A DNA stretch of 64,000 nucleotides from Psychrobacter immobilis (GCA_904846145.1 CAJGZL010000001.1:2046001-2110000), one strand, 5' to 3'. Numbered from the stretch's first letter, positions 28,219-37,211 are shown. Numbers and translations: made by a program. The notes: generated by a model not told the origin, from the letters alone.

Positions 28219-29073
28219 TCAGGTTTTGGTAATTCCATCTACCAATAATGGCATGACCTCGCCTGCTTTTGCGGCTAAAGTAATATCGACGAATGAGTTA
28301 GCCGTAGGGTTGGGGTTGATCTCAATAATTTTAGCGCCGTTTTGCTTGGCAAGTTGTGCCAGTCCTGCGGCAGGATAAACTAAGCTTGAGGTGCCAATGC
28401 TAATGAACACCTCACAATGAGTCGCGGCTTGCTCAGCGATTTGCCAAGAGTCCACTGGCAGCGGCTCCCCAAACCAGACGATATCAGGTCTGATAAGCCC
28501 GTCGCACTCACTACAATGAATGAGCTTAGTATCAAAATCGATATCAGATTTTGGCTGAGCTGATCGCTCAGTATAAGGCTTATGGCATTGGCTACAGCGA
28601 TTACGCCATAGATGTCCATGCAAATGATGCACGGTACTGTCGATGTTATTAAGATTACCTAATGATTTACTGTCATTTGACGGCTCATGGCGGCTTGTTC
28701 GTTCATGATGCTTTGCCTGTTCATGTAGGTCATCTACATTTTGAGTAATTAAAGTAATCTTGTGCGACTGTGCTTGCTGCCAGCGCGCTAGAGCAAGGTG
28801 CGCCGCGTTTGGGGCCTTGTCATGTACCAGCTGACGCCGCCACTGATACCAAGACCATACCAGCTCTGGATCACGCTCAAACGCTTCAGCACTCGCCAAA
28901 TCTTCAGCGCGATACTGCTCCCAAAGCCCTGTCTGCTTATCTCTAAAGGTAGGAATACCACTCTCAGCTGAAATACCAGCCCCTGTCAAAATACAAATTT
29001 GTGACGATTGAGCCAAAATTTGCGTAGCTTGTTGTAGGTTATCGGTTAATTTTGCCGAGGTTTCTGCTAACAT
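28219..29073 (-). CDS. NAD-dependent protein deacylase, sirtuin (284 aa)
   Basis: Removes acyl groups from lysines using NAD+. The Rossmann-type motif ILTGAGISAESGIPTFRDKQTGLW, then TQNVDDLHEQA, the catalytic His in VHHLHGHLW, a zinc site (CSQC and CSEC) and GTSSLVYPAAG are all present. The frame extends upstream to 29268, but the start at 29073 (MLAETSAKLTD) is preferred. The extension lacks sirtuin sequence and would overlap the divergent gene at 29108 by 160 bp. The zinc spacing is longer than usual because of an inserted Ser/Asp segment between the Cys pairs. It resembles CobB, but the exact acyl preference is not known. Confidence 0.9.
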   Translation of the reverse strand: MLAETSAKLTDNLQQATQILAQSSQICILTGAGISAESGIPTFRDKQTGLWEQYRAEDLASAEAFERDPELVWSWYQWRRQLVHDKAPNAAHLALARWQQAQSHKITLITQNVDDLHEQAKHHERTSRHEPSNDSKSLGNLNNIDSTVHHLHGHLWRNRCSQCHKPYTERSAQPKSDIDFDTKLIHCSECDGLIRPDIVWFGEPLPVDSWQIAEQAATHCEVFISIGTSSLVYPAAGLAQLAKQNGAKIIEINPNPTANSFVDITLAAKAGEVMPLLVDGITKT

Positions 29074-29107
29074 AGTATTACCCTCTAATAAAAATGGATG
29101 CCCCTCT

Positions 29108-29467
29108 ATGATAGACGGAATTTGGTGGCTTGTCATACTACTAGCAGTTGGTATTGCCCTATGGCTAGTAGCCAAAGCACGCGGTGAGTCGGGCTCAAAA
29201 GGTGAGTCTTCTGTAGATATAAGCTCACCTGCTAATGATGCGCTACAAAAGACCTTAAAGGTAGTCAAACAGCATTTTCCCGACTATCGAGTCGTCCGTA
29301 ATCGTAACCACCTATTGATCACCAAGCAAGGGCTAAAGGTGGCTATGATTACTATTGATAAAAAAATAGCCGTTGGTCAGCGTCACTTAGGAGGCGTGCC
29401 TGTCGTTAACTACCACCGAGTACCAAATCGCACTCAGCTAAACGCTTATTTGCAGAGCGTAGAATAA
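29108..29467 (+). CDS. Small membrane-anchored protein of unknown function (119 aa)
   Basis: One N-terminal membrane helix (IWWLVILLAVGIALWLVAKA), then a ~75-residue soluble part with KHFPDYRVVRNRNHLLIT-like and VAMITIDKKIAVGQRHLG segments (first word in the sequence reads QHFPDYRVV). No family is recognised. It starts 34 bp from the divergent sirtuin start, so the two share a promoter region. Coding character (conserved-looking strands, normal base composition) supports it as real. Confidence 0.75.
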   Translation: MIDGIWWLVILLAVGIALWLVAKARGESGSKGESSVDISSPANDALQKTLKVVKQHFPDYRVVRNRNHLLITKQGLKVAMITIDKKIAVGQRHLGGVPVVNYHRVPNRTQLNAYLQSVE

Positions 29468-29738
29468 GCACTATAATTTTTATAAGTGAAGTTCTTCAAA
29501 TAGGATTTTTGATAAAACTATACTTACTAATATGGTTACTAATCTTATGTGGGGTCTTATTTAGGTTTTAAAGTAGAGATAACTATAGATAAGGTGCAGG
29601 TTTTGCAGGGCACATTATAGGTATTTTTGAAATTATTAAAATAAACGATTGTTTATTGGGGTTAGGCTACGTATATTTTAAATTATTGAAAACGGATATT
29701 AATTATTTGTACTGTGCCTTTATTTTGTAGGAACCCTA

Positions 29739-31214
29739 ATGACCTCATCTCTATTCAAACAAAAACTCACCTATAAAGTGATGGCTATGGGAGTAGCGCT
29801 GGGAATCTGCGTATCAGCGCAGGCGACTAGCCTAATCACCACTGAGACCCTAGCGGATAGAGGCTATGCCGCCGCCCAACTTAGCCTCGGCACCAAATAC
29901 GACGTCAGCGGAGCCAGCGCACAAGATATCGCAAAAGCTGTGTATTGGTATACCAAAGCGGCCAATCAAGGCAATGTCTCTGCTCAGAACAATCTTGCTT
30001 ATATGTATGAGACAGGAACAGGCGTCGAGCAGGATTCTGTCAAAGCGATGTACTGGTACAAAAAATCGGCACAGCAAGGCAATGCACTGGCACAAAAAAA
30101 CCTAGGAACCTTGTACGCTACAGGTCGCGGCGTTACAGCAGATGATAGCCAAGCCGCGCTGTGGTATCAACGAGCCGCTGAGCAAGGGGAAGCCTCCGCT
30201 CAGTACAATATCGCCATCTTGTATCAACAAGGCCGCGGTGTCGAGCAAGATATTAGTAAAGCGGCCGAATGGTATCAAAAGGCGGCAGCTCAAGGCGATA
30301 GACGCTCACAGACGAGACTTGGCATCCTGTACTACAACGGCTTAGGCGTGGTAAGGGACTATAATAAAGCCTATGAATGGTATCGAAAAGCCGCCGCCCA
30401 AGAAGAATCCTCGGCACAGTATAATATCGGCCTGATGTACGATCTGGGCACAGGGTTCCAGCAGGATTATGCTGAGGCCATAAAGTGGTACAAAAAGTCA
30501 GCCGAGCAAGGTTATGACTCCGCACAAAACAATCTTGGCGTAATGTATGAGGCAGGCACAGGTACGCAGCAGAATTATGCTCAAGCGCTACAATGGTACA
30601 AAAAAGCGGCTGATCAAGGGCATGCAAACGCGCAAAATAATATCGGTCAGTTATATCAAAAGGGTTTGGGCGTCACGCAAGACTATAAGCAAGCAGTCTA
30701 CTGGATGCGAAAAGCGGCGTCTCAAGGCAATGTGCTGGGTCAGAATAATCTTGGCTATATGTATGAGAGAGGCTTTGGGGTCGAGCAAGACTATGCTCAG
30801 TCAGCCCTATGGTATAAAAAAGCAGCTGAGCAAGGCAATGCAATAGGTCAAGGCAGTTTGGGTTGGGCGTATTACTCAGGATTGGGCGTCACCCAAGACT
30901 ATGCCCAAGCGCTCAGCTTACTTGAGCAATCAGCCCAAAAAGGCGCTGCTGTCGGTCAAAACAACCTTGCCATCATGTACTTAGAGGGCAATGGCGTACC
31001 ACAAGACTATGCCAAAGCGTTCGAGCTGCTGCAAAAATCAGCCGCACAAAATTATGCCAATGCTCAGCGCAACATCGGCATTATGTATGTCAAAGGTCAA
31101 AAAGTTACGCAAGATCTCGAACAAGCAAAGCGTTGGTTTAGCCAAGCTTGCGATAATGGCAGCTCATCTAGCTGTCAAAGTTATAAAGCGCTAAACGGTG
31201 ATAAACAAGAGTGA
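29739..31214 (+). CDS. Secreted Sel1-repeat protein (491 aa)
   Basis: A signal peptide (to about SAQA) precedes about twelve Sel1-like repeats of 36 residues. Each follows the pattern AQNNLGxMYExGxGVxQDYxxAxxWYxKAAxQG, and they run without break to a Cys-containing end (CDNGSSSSCQSY). Sel1 repeats form a superhelical protein-binding scaffold. In other bacteria such proteins act in envelope assembly, signalling or host contact, and no partner is evident here. The near-identical repeats are prone to recombination, so repeat number may vary between strains. RBS GTAGGAACCCTA precedes the start. Confidence 0.93.
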   Translation: MTSSLFKQKLTYKVMAMGVALGICVSAQATSLITTETLADRGYAAAQLSLGTKYDVSGASAQDIAKAVYWYTKAANQGNVSAQNNLAYMYETGTGVEQDSVKAMYWYKKSAQQGNALAQKNLGTLYATGRGVTADDSQAALWYQRAAEQGEASAQYNIAILYQQGRGVEQDISKAAEWYQKAAAQGDRRSQTRLGILYYNGLGVVRDYNKAYEWYRKAAAQEESSAQYNIGLMYDLGTGFQQDYAEAIKWYKKSAEQGYDSAQNNLGVMYEAGTGTQQNYAQALQWYKKAADQGHANAQNNIGQLYQKGLGVTQDYKQAVYWMRKAASQGNVLGQNNLGYMYERGFGVEQDYAQSALWYKKAAEQGNAIGQGSLGWAYYSGLGVTQDYAQALSLLEQSAQKGAAVGQNNLAIMYLEGNGVPQDYAKAFELLQKSAAQNYANAQRNIGIMYVKGQKVTQDLEQAKRWFSQACDNGSSSSCQSYKALNGDKQE

Positions 31215-31302
31215 CTCATGCTCGATGTGAGCCAAGTAAAAGCTGATAGAGTGTATTCCATACATCATTAAGGCTTGCTACTCACAGAGCATACTTATCA
31301 TA

Positions 31303-31344
31303 GCGGCTAATGCTACATACGATATAGCGCTAGCCGCCTTTTTT
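31303..31344 (+). terminator. Terminator after the Sel1-repeat gene
   Basis: GCGGCTA (31303-31309) pairs with TAGCCGC (31331-31337) and is followed by CTTTTTT. It lies between convergent genes, 15 bp from the stop of the hydrolase on the other strand, and may act for both. Confidence 0.8.
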
Positions 31345-31358
31345 ATAGTCGTTAAGTG

Positions 31359-32414
31359 TTAAACATCTTTACTAAGCACTGTAAAGTAACGCTCGATATC
31401 TGACTCAGTTAAAGCTTCTAATTTGTTAGGATGCCAATTTGGCGAGCCATCTTTATCAACCAGTACCGCACGCACGCCTTCATAAAAGTCAGGGGTATCC
31501 ATAAAATGAATGGCCATGTCCTTTTCCATCTCCAAGCATTCGCTAAGCGATTTATCTTCACCATTGATGAGCTGCTGTAAGGTCACTTTTAATGAGGTAG
31601 GTGATTTTGCAAGGATGGTTTTTAAGGTCAGTGCGGCCCATTCGTTGCCATTAGCTGCTTCACTTGCTAATGATGCGACTATCTCCTCAATCGTGTCATA
31701 TTGGAAATGATGGTTAATATGTTCTTGATTTGCCTCTAACTCTGCAATATCTGTTAATTTAATAGAATTTGAATCAAAAAAGAAATCAAGATCTTGATTA
31801 ATTGAGGCCTGCGACCACGTCTGAGTAAGTAGTTTTTCTTCTATAGTTTCCCACACACTGCTATCTATAGTGTAATCAGCGCTGCCACTATAAATAACGT
31901 CATTTGCCTTGATAACCTTGGCGGTTAGAGCGAGATAACGACCAGTGTACCTTGGCATTTGATTGAGGAAAAAGCTTGCGCCTACGTCAGGGAAGAAGCC
32001 AATGTTCGTCTCAGGCATTGCCCATTTTGTCTTTTCGGTGACGATACGGTGAGAGGCACCGACAGACAGTCCGACACCACCTCCCATAACGATGCCATTC
32101 ATATAAGCAATAATAGGTTTGGAGTAGTCATGGATGAGAGCATCTAAGCGGTATTCTGTAGAGAAAAAACGCTCCGCGTAAGGTATGACCTCTTCGGCTT
32201 CTAGATCATAGAATTTGCGCATATCGCCTCCAGCACAAAATCCTTTTTCTCCTGCGCCAAATAGGCAAACGAATAGCACATTAGCATCGTCTTGCCATTC
32301 CTCTAAAGCGTTCGTTAGAAGTTCAACGACTTCTGCATTAATAGCGTTTAAGACTTTAGGTAGGTTTATTTTTAACCAACCCATACCGTTTTTTACTTCC
32401 GATGTAACCACCAT
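31359..32414 (-). CDS. 3-hydroxyisobutyryl-CoA hydrolase family (351 aa)
   Basis: A crotonase-fold thioesterase that in valine breakdown releases 3-hydroxyisobutyrate from its CoA ester; some relatives also hydrolyse 3-hydroxypropionyl-CoA. Motifs: GEKGFCAGGDMRKFYD (oxyanion hole region), YMNGIVMGGGVGLSVGASHRIVTEKT and MPETNIGFFPDVGASFFLNQ. The C-terminal ~120 residues include the family's LEMEKDMAIHFM and FYEGVRAVLVDKDGSPNW. Length is normal. It is the last gene of the four-gene catabolic operon and is separated from the enoyl-CoA hydratase by 145 bp that hold a hairpin. Confidence 0.93.
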   Translation of the reverse strand: MVVTSEVKNGMGWLKINLPKVLNAINAEVVELLTNALEEWQDDANVLFVCLFGAGEKGFCAGGDMRKFYDLEAEEVIPYAERFFSTEYRLDALIHDYSKPIIAYMNGIVMGGGVGLSVGASHRIVTEKTKWAMPETNIGFFPDVGASFFLNQMPRYTGRYLALTAKVIKANDVIYSGSADYTIDSSVWETIEEKLLTQTWSQASINQDLDFFFDSNSIKLTDIAELEANQEHINHHFQYDTIEEIVASLASEAANGNEWAALTLKTILAKSPTSLKVTLQQLINGEDKSLSECLEMEKDMAIHFMDTPDFYEGVRAVLVDKDGSPNWHPNKLEALTESDIERYFTVLSKDV

Positions 32415-32475
32415 TTATATCACCTCATGATTTGTTTTATTTACGCTATACGAGATTAAATTCGCTATAAAAAAA

Positions 32476-32529
32476 TAAAGCATGACTACCGTTATATATC
32501 ACAATCAGTATAACGATAACCATGCTTTA
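32476..32529 (-). other. Intercistronic hairpin carrying an operator-like half-site
   Basis: TAAAGCATG (32476-32484) and CATGCTTTA (32521-32529) are exact reverse complements. Within them CGTTATA (32490-32496) pairs with TATAACG (32509-32515). The inner sequence ATAACGATAA (32510-32519) is identical to the half-site found twice upstream of the operon. It may be an attenuator or processing hairpin, or an internal regulator site. Confidence 0.6.
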
Positions 32530-32559
32530 GATTGAATTTACTGACGACTAAAAAGAGAA

Positions 32560-33351
32560 CTACCCCTTAAAGTCAGGCTTACGTTTTTCCATAAAAGCGT
32601 TCACGCCTTCGACCATATTCTGGGTCTCAAATAGCTGCGCCCATTGTTCGGCTTCTATCTCCAGTCCTTTTTCTAAGGTGGTTGCCATGCCTTCATTGAC
32701 GGCTATAATCGTTGCTTTGACAGATTCGGCGCTTTTGTTAAGGGCAATAGATTCAGCTAGTTTTTTGGTCTCATCCATTAATTCAGCGAGGGGAACTGAT
32801 TTATTAACTAGACCGATTTTTTCAGCCTCTTGACCACCGATAAATCGACCTGTAAGGATTAGCTCTAATGCTTTAGCTTTATTAGTAATACGAGCAAGGC
32901 GCTGAGTGCCTCCGAATCCAGGTATCAGACCTAGATTTAGCTCTGGCTGACCTAACTTGGCTTCATCAGCGGCCAGACGCAAATGGCAACTCATAGCAAG
33001 CTCTAACCCGCCACCTAGACAAGCACCGTTGATAGCGGCGATAACGGGCTTGGTAGAGGCCTCAATAGTATTCATCACGGCTTGAGCATCTTGTGAGAGT
33101 TTTTTGCCTTTTTGAGCATCGTTAAACGCTTCGGTAAACTCTTTGATATCTGCGCCAGCGACGAACATTTTACCCGTACCCGTTATAACCATTACCTTAA
33201 TGCTTTGATCTGCTTGCGCCTGTTTGAAACACTCAGATAGTCCGTTAATTGTAGTCGTACTTAACGTATTGGCAGGTGGACTATTGATAGAAATATAACC
33301 TACTTGGTTTTCTACACTGAAATCGATGTTTTCGAAAGTTTGATTTTGCAT
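32560..33351 (-). CDS. Enoyl-CoA hydratase (263 aa)
   Basis: Crotonase-fold enzyme that adds water to 2-enoyl-CoA; in this operon methacrylyl-CoA or acrylyl-CoA are likely substrates. Motifs: SPPANTLSTTTI, the oxyanion segment GKMFVAGADIKEF, AINGACLGGGLELAMSCHLR, and the catalytic stretch LGQPELNLGLIPGFGGTQRL with the usual Glu. Length is typical (260 residues). It lies 95 bp after mmsA, in the same direction. Confidence 0.94.
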   Translation of the reverse strand: MQNQTFENIDFSVENQVGYISINSPPANTLSTTTINGLSECFKQAQADQSIKVMVITGTGKMFVAGADIKEFTEAFNDAQKGKKLSQDAQAVMNTIEASTKPVIAAINGACLGGGLELAMSCHLRLAADEAKLGQPELNLGLIPGFGGTQRLARITNKAKALELILTGRFIGGQEAEKIGLVNKSVPLAELMDETKKLAESIALNKSAESVKATIIAVNEGMATTLEKGLEIEAEQWAQLFETQNMVEGVNAFMEKRKPDFKG

Positions 33352-33446
33352 GGTGTTTTACCTTATTGAAGTGATATTTAAAATTCTGCTAATAAAAAAG
33401 TCTTATAAAAAGTTATTTATAAAAGACGACTGATAAAAAATAGCGG

Positions 33447-34937
33447 TTAAGTTGGCATAGAGAATTGTTTCTCTTCTCTTAGTGCCGCACTAGGCCAGCG
33501 CTGAGTAATGGTTTTACGACGAGTAAAGAATCTTACGCCATCTGGTCCGTACATAGCCAAGTCACCAAATAGTGAACGCTTCCAGCCGCCAAAGCTTTGC
33601 GATGCTACGGGTACTGGCAGTGGAATATTGACACCGACCATACCGACCTGAATGTTGTCAATAAAATAACGCGCCGCTTCACCATCTCTAGTATAAATAC
33701 AAGTGCCGTTACCATATTCATGGTCATTGATGAGCTGTACGGCTTCGCTCATAGTCTGTACTCGTATCACTTGTAAGACCGGACCAAAAATTTCGGCCTC
33801 ATAGCTGTGCATCTCTTTGGTGACATGATCAATCAAAGTTGGACCGACAAAGAACCCTTTCTCGTAGCCTTTAGGTGAGGCATCAGAGCCATCAACAACC
33901 AGCTTGGCACCTTGATCAGCAGCGCTTTTGATATAGCCTAAAACTTTAGATTTGTGTGCCTCTGTAATAACAGGGCCAAAGTCGTTACCTTTATCTGAAT
34001 GCACACCAAACTTGAGGCCTTCAATAGCAGGTTGTAATGCTGCAATCATTTTGTCAGCAGTCTCATCACCGACTGCAACGGCGACAGACAGAGCCATACA
34101 ACGCTCTCCTGATGAGCCAAAAGCGGCACCTAACAGTGAGGTCACTACATTATCTAAGTCAGCATCCGGCATAACGATTGCATGATTCTTTGCACCGCCT
34201 AATGCTTGACAGCGTTTGCCCTGCGCGGCGGCGGTGGTATAGATGTATTCAGCGATAGGGGTAGAGCCGACGAAGCTAACGGCTTTGACATCAGGGTGAT
34301 GTAAAATAGCATCGACGGCTTCTTTACCACCATTGACGACATTGATAACGCCATTTGGCAAGCCCGCTTGTTGCAAAAGCTGCGCGATAAATAGGCTAGC
34401 ACTGGGATCACGCTCAGAGGGTTTTAACACAAAGGTATTACCACACACAATAGCCATAGGAAACATCCATAGCGGTACCATGACTGGAAAGTTAAAGGGC
34501 GTGATTCCAGCGACGACGCCTAGCGGATGAAACTCACTCCAAGAGTCGATATCAGTACCTACATTACGACTGTGCTCGCCTTTGAGTAATTCAGGTGCGC
34601 CGCAAGCATATTCGACATTCTCGATACCGCGTTGTAGTTCGCCCGCAGCGTCGTGAACAATTTTTCCATGCTCTTCACCAATCAATCTACATATCTCGTC
34701 AGCATTTTGCTCTAATAACTCTTTAAATTTGAACATGACACGAGCGCGTTTCATCGGTGGGGTTTTGCTCCACGCTGGAAATGCCGCTTTTGCCGCAGCG
34801 ACGGCTTCACCGATGGTTTTTTCACCGCCTAGTGCCACTTGCTTGCTAATTTCACCTGTCGATGGGTTGTAAACATCTTGAGTTTTGCTGTCATTGTTTA
34901 ACAGGCTGCCGTTAATAAAATGTCCAATAGTTTGCAT
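33447..34937 (-). CDS. mmsA: CoA-acylating methylmalonate-semialdehyde dehydrogenase (496 aa)
   Basis: Oxidises methylmalonate semialdehyde to propionyl-CoA (and malonate semialdehyde to acetyl-CoA) with NAD and CoA. It is an aldehyde dehydrogenase fold with GITPFNFPVMVPLWMFP, KPSERDPSA, FVGSTPIAEYIY and the catalytic cysteine C280 in GSSGERCMALSVAV, which is characteristic of this subfamily. The C-terminal PVPVASQSFGGWKRSLFGD also fits. It follows the iron-type alcohol dehydrogenase by 71 bp. In DMSP-degrading bacteria the homologous DddC stands beside the same type of alcohol dehydrogenase. Confidence 0.95.
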   Translation of the reverse strand: MQTIGHFINGSLLNNDSKTQDVYNPSTGEISKQVALGGEKTIGEAVAAAKAAFPAWSKTPPMKRARVMFKFKELLEQNADEICRLIGEEHGKIVHDAAGELQRGIENVEYACGAPELLKGEHSRNVGTDIDSWSEFHPLGVVAGITPFNFPVMVPLWMFPMAIVCGNTFVLKPSERDPSASLFIAQLLQQAGLPNGVINVVNGGKEAVDAILHHPDVKAVSFVGSTPIAEYIYTTAAAQGKRCQALGGAKNHAIVMPDADLDNVVTSLLGAAFGSSGERCMALSVAVAVGDETADKMIAALQPAIEGLKFGVHSDKGNDFGPVITEAHKSKVLGYIKSAADQGAKLVVDGSDASPKGYEKGFFVGPTLIDHVTKEMHSYEAEIFGPVLQVIRVQTMSEAVQLINDHEYGNGTCIYTRDGEAARYFIDNIQVGMVGVNIPLPVPVASQSFGGWKRSLFGDLAMYGPDGVRFFTRRKTITQRWPSAALREEKQFSMPT

Positions 34938-35008
34938 AATGTGTTTCCTTTTAGAGTTTGGATAATAAGTAAGTTAAAAATTAATGAAGACTGTTTCTGC
35001 TCGGTGTA

Positions 35009-36199
35009 CTAGCTCGGTGCATTTTCGACCGAATTAGTATCATTCCACAGTAAGGTATATAGCTGAATCATCTCTTCTAAACTGGGTATGCGAGGATTAT
35101 TATTAGGCGACCCTGACGCAAATGCTTGCTTACACATGGTATCTATTAGCGCATCGAAATCTTCTTTTTGTACGCCAAATTCAGCGAGTGTCGGCACCTG
35201 TAGTTCTTTATTTAAGTTTTTTAGGTAACTCACCAAGCTGACGTTTGCCTGATCGTCGGTGTCGCTATAATCAGATACGCCTAGTGCGCGCGCGCAGTCT
35301 GCATAACGGTCGGGGGCACTAGAGATACCGAACTCTGTAATGGTTGGCAGTAACATCGCGTTAGATAAGCCGTGCGGCACATGAAAAAAAGCACCGATTG
35401 GACGACTCATACCATGTACTAAGGCCACTGAAGAATTACAGAATGCAATACCAGCTAAGGTAGAACCTAGCATCATTGCCTCACGTGCGGTCTCGTCTTT
35501 GCCATCGTGATAAGCGGTTTGAATATTGGGCCCAATCAGGCTTAAAGCGGCGAGCGACTGTTGATCGCTATAAGCATTACGTTTGGGGCTGATATACGCT
35601 TCGATAGCATGGGTCATAGCATCGATGCCAGTGTCTGCGGTGGTGCGCGGTGGTACGCTCATCGTCAGACTATAATCGATAATGGCTGCAACTGGCATAA
35701 AACCCATACCCACGCACAACAGCTTTTCGTTATTAGCGTCATCGGTAATGATAGTAAAACGGGTCACCTCTGAGCCTGTGCCAGCCGTCGTTGGTATCGC
35801 GACAATAGGTAAGCCTGCCTCGTTCACTTGACGAGGGAACTTATAATCGCGCATGACACCACCAAACTTTCCTAGGATAGAGATGGCTTTTGCACTGTCG
35901 ATAGGACTGCCGCCGCCTAAGGCAATGAGTCCGTCGTAGTCTTGAGCTTTTACTAGCGACACTCCAGCTGCGATAGAGCTTTCAGTAGGTTCTGGCACGG
36001 TGTCTGAGAAGACATCGGCAACGATATTCACCGCTTTCAAAATAGCTTGTACATTATCGACATAGCCAAGCTTGACCATCATCTCGTCAGTGATGATGAG
36101 CGGCTTTTTTATACCTAAACTGGCTAATATCGTGGGCAGGTTTTGACAAGCCGCGCGTCCAATCTCCATGGTTCTGGGTAAAACAATACTGTGTGACAT
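35009..36199 (-). CDS. Iron-containing alcohol dehydrogenase (396 aa)
   Basis: Group III (Fe-type) NAD(P)-dependent alcohol dehydrogenase. NAD binding is at GGGSPIDSAKA, followed by PTTAGTGSEVTRF and the metal-binding region DAMTHAIEAYIS ... HGMSRPIGAFFHVPHGLSNAMLLP with its His residues. First gene of the operon. Its neighbours suggest it oxidises a 3-hydroxy acid (3-hydroxyisobutyrate or 3-hydroxypropionate) to the semialdehyde that MmsA consumes, taking the place of the usual MmsB-type dehydrogenase. This is inference from context. Confidence 0.93.
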   Translation of the reverse strand: MSHSIVLPRTMEIGRAACQNLPTILASLGIKKPLIITDEMMVKLGYVDNVQAILKAVNIVADVFSDTVPEPTESSIAAGVSLVKAQDYDGLIALGGGSPIDSAKAISILGKFGGVMRDYKFPRQVNEAGLPIVAIPTTAGTGSEVTRFTIITDDANNEKLLCVGMGFMPVAAIIDYSLTMSVPPRTTADTGIDAMTHAIEAYISPKRNAYSDQQSLAALSLIGPNIQTAYHDGKDETAREAMMLGSTLAGIAFCNSSVALVHGMSRPIGAFFHVPHGLSNAMLLPTITEFGISSAPDRYADCARALGVSDYSDTDDQANVSLVSYLKNLNKELQVPTLAEFGVQKEDFDALIDTMCKQAFASGSPNNNPRIPSLEEMIQLYTLLWNDTNSVENAPS

Positions 36200-36305
36200 A
36201 GTGACTCATCCTTGCATTAATGACTATAAATGAGGTCTTAGTAGATCGCTGATTTATAGTACAAACTACTCACCAAAGTAGACGGTATTTAAATAATAAA
36301 TTCGT

Positions 36306-36330
36306 ATAACGATAAATATTTTATCGATAT
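36306..36330. promoter_or_regulatory. Palindromic operator candidate between the catabolic operon and the IclR gene
   Basis: ATAACGATAA (36306-36315) and TTATCGATAT (36321-36330) form an inverted repeat with one mismatch around ATATT. It lies 107 bp before the alcohol dehydrogenase start and 111 bp before the IclR gene. An exact inverted copy of the left arm lies at 36382-36391. IclR proteins bind such A/T-rich palindromes in divergent promoter regions. Confidence 0.6.
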
Positions 36331-36381
36331 GTAAAAGTTAACAGAATATTTTTGTAATAGCAAGACGCAAAAAGATTAATT

Positions 36382-36391
36382 TTATCGTTAT
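36382..36391. promoter_or_regulatory. Second operator half-site copy
   Basis: TTATCGTTAT is the exact reverse complement of the left arm at 36306-36315. It lies 50 bp before the IclR gene, overlapping the A/T-rich sequence expected for its promoter, which would suit autoregulation. Confidence 0.5.
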
Positions 36392-36440
36392 AATAAATAA
36401 ATTTATTCGCTGAGAATCAGCTAGAGGTTTAGAGTAAGTA

Positions 36441-37211
36441 ATGAGTAATACTAAAAAGAAAGGTTCAAGCGTTGAGCGCGTTTTGCAGATAGTAGAGGTT
36501 CTCGCCGCTTCGCAACGGCCATTAAGTGTCAGCGACTTAGCAGAAACGTTGGATGTGCCTGTGCCTAGTATGTATCGGTTATTGGATCAATTGCAGAACC
36601 TTGAATTTGTTCAATTAGATTTGCCAGGGAAGGTCGCTTGCGGGAAACGCACCTACAAGCTTGCCATGAACTTATTGCAAAACAGCGATTTTAAAAATGA
36701 GCGGTTAGCCATACTCAATGAGCTGTCAGCAAAAATAGGGGAGACGGTAGGTATCTCGATCATGCAAGACTTAGACGTGGTTTATATCGACCGTGTTATG
36801 TCGGATTGGCCGCTACAAATATTTTTACCTTCGGGCACTCATGTCCCCGTTTGGGCGAGTGCCAGTGGCAAATTATTGTTATCACAGTTAGCGGATGATA
36901 AATGCGAGCGCATCGTTGAAAAAATGTCGTTACATGCGTTAACGACCAAAACTCAGACCGATAAAAAGCAACTGATGCAAACGATTGCCACAACGCGCGA
37001 GACGGGAGTAGGAGTAGATAATGAGGAGTTTATTCCAGGTATGGTCGCTTGTGCTGTCATGATTCCTAATGGCGATCAACAAGCCTTTGCGACGGTGTTC
37101 ACCCATGGACCGACAGTGAGAAAAAGTCTAGAAGAGTTGCTCAGCTACGTGCCTCTTATGCAAGAGGCAGCTAAGGAGCTGTCAGTGATTTTTAGTCAGG
37201 ATTACGAGTAG
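36441..37211 (+). CDS. IclR-family transcriptional regulator (256 aa)
   Basis: N-terminal winged helix-turn-helix (SSVERVLQIVEVLAASQRPLSVSDLAETLDVPVPSMYRLLDQL) and C-terminal effector domain (GETVGISIMQDLDVVYIDRV, VPVWASASGKLLLSQ, GVGVDNEEFIPGMVACAVMI). It is divergent from the catabolic operon with a 241-bp gap that holds three operator-like half-sites, so it very probably controls that operon and itself. Whether it represses or activates cannot be told. The effector is probably a pathway intermediate. Confidence 0.94.
   Translation: MSNTKKKGSSVERVLQIVEVLAASQRPLSVSDLAETLDVPVPSMYRLLDQLQNLEFVQLDLPGKVACGKRTYKLAMNLLQNSDFKNERLAILNELSAKIGETVGISIMQDLDVVYIDRVMSDWPLQIFLPSGTHVPVWASASGKLLLSQLADDKCERIVEKMSLHALTTKTQTDKKQLMQTIATTRETGVGVDNEEFIPGMVACAVMIPNGDQQAFATVFTHGPTVRKSLEELLSYVPLMQEAAKELSVIFSQDYE

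Noticed and set aside
29074..29268. Longer sirtuin with 65 extra N-terminal residues
   Set aside because: The extension overlaps the divergent gene at 29108 by about 160 bp and has no sirtuin-like sequence.
29850..30846. Several open frames in and against the Sel1-repeat gene
   Set aside because: Repeated codons in the Sel1 gene keep other frames open; none has a domain or ribosome site.
29739..31214. DNA-level tandem repeats suggesting CRISPR or a minisatellite
   Set aside because: The periodicity is the ~108-bp codon pattern of Sel1 repeats in one continuous gene, not spaced identical repeats.
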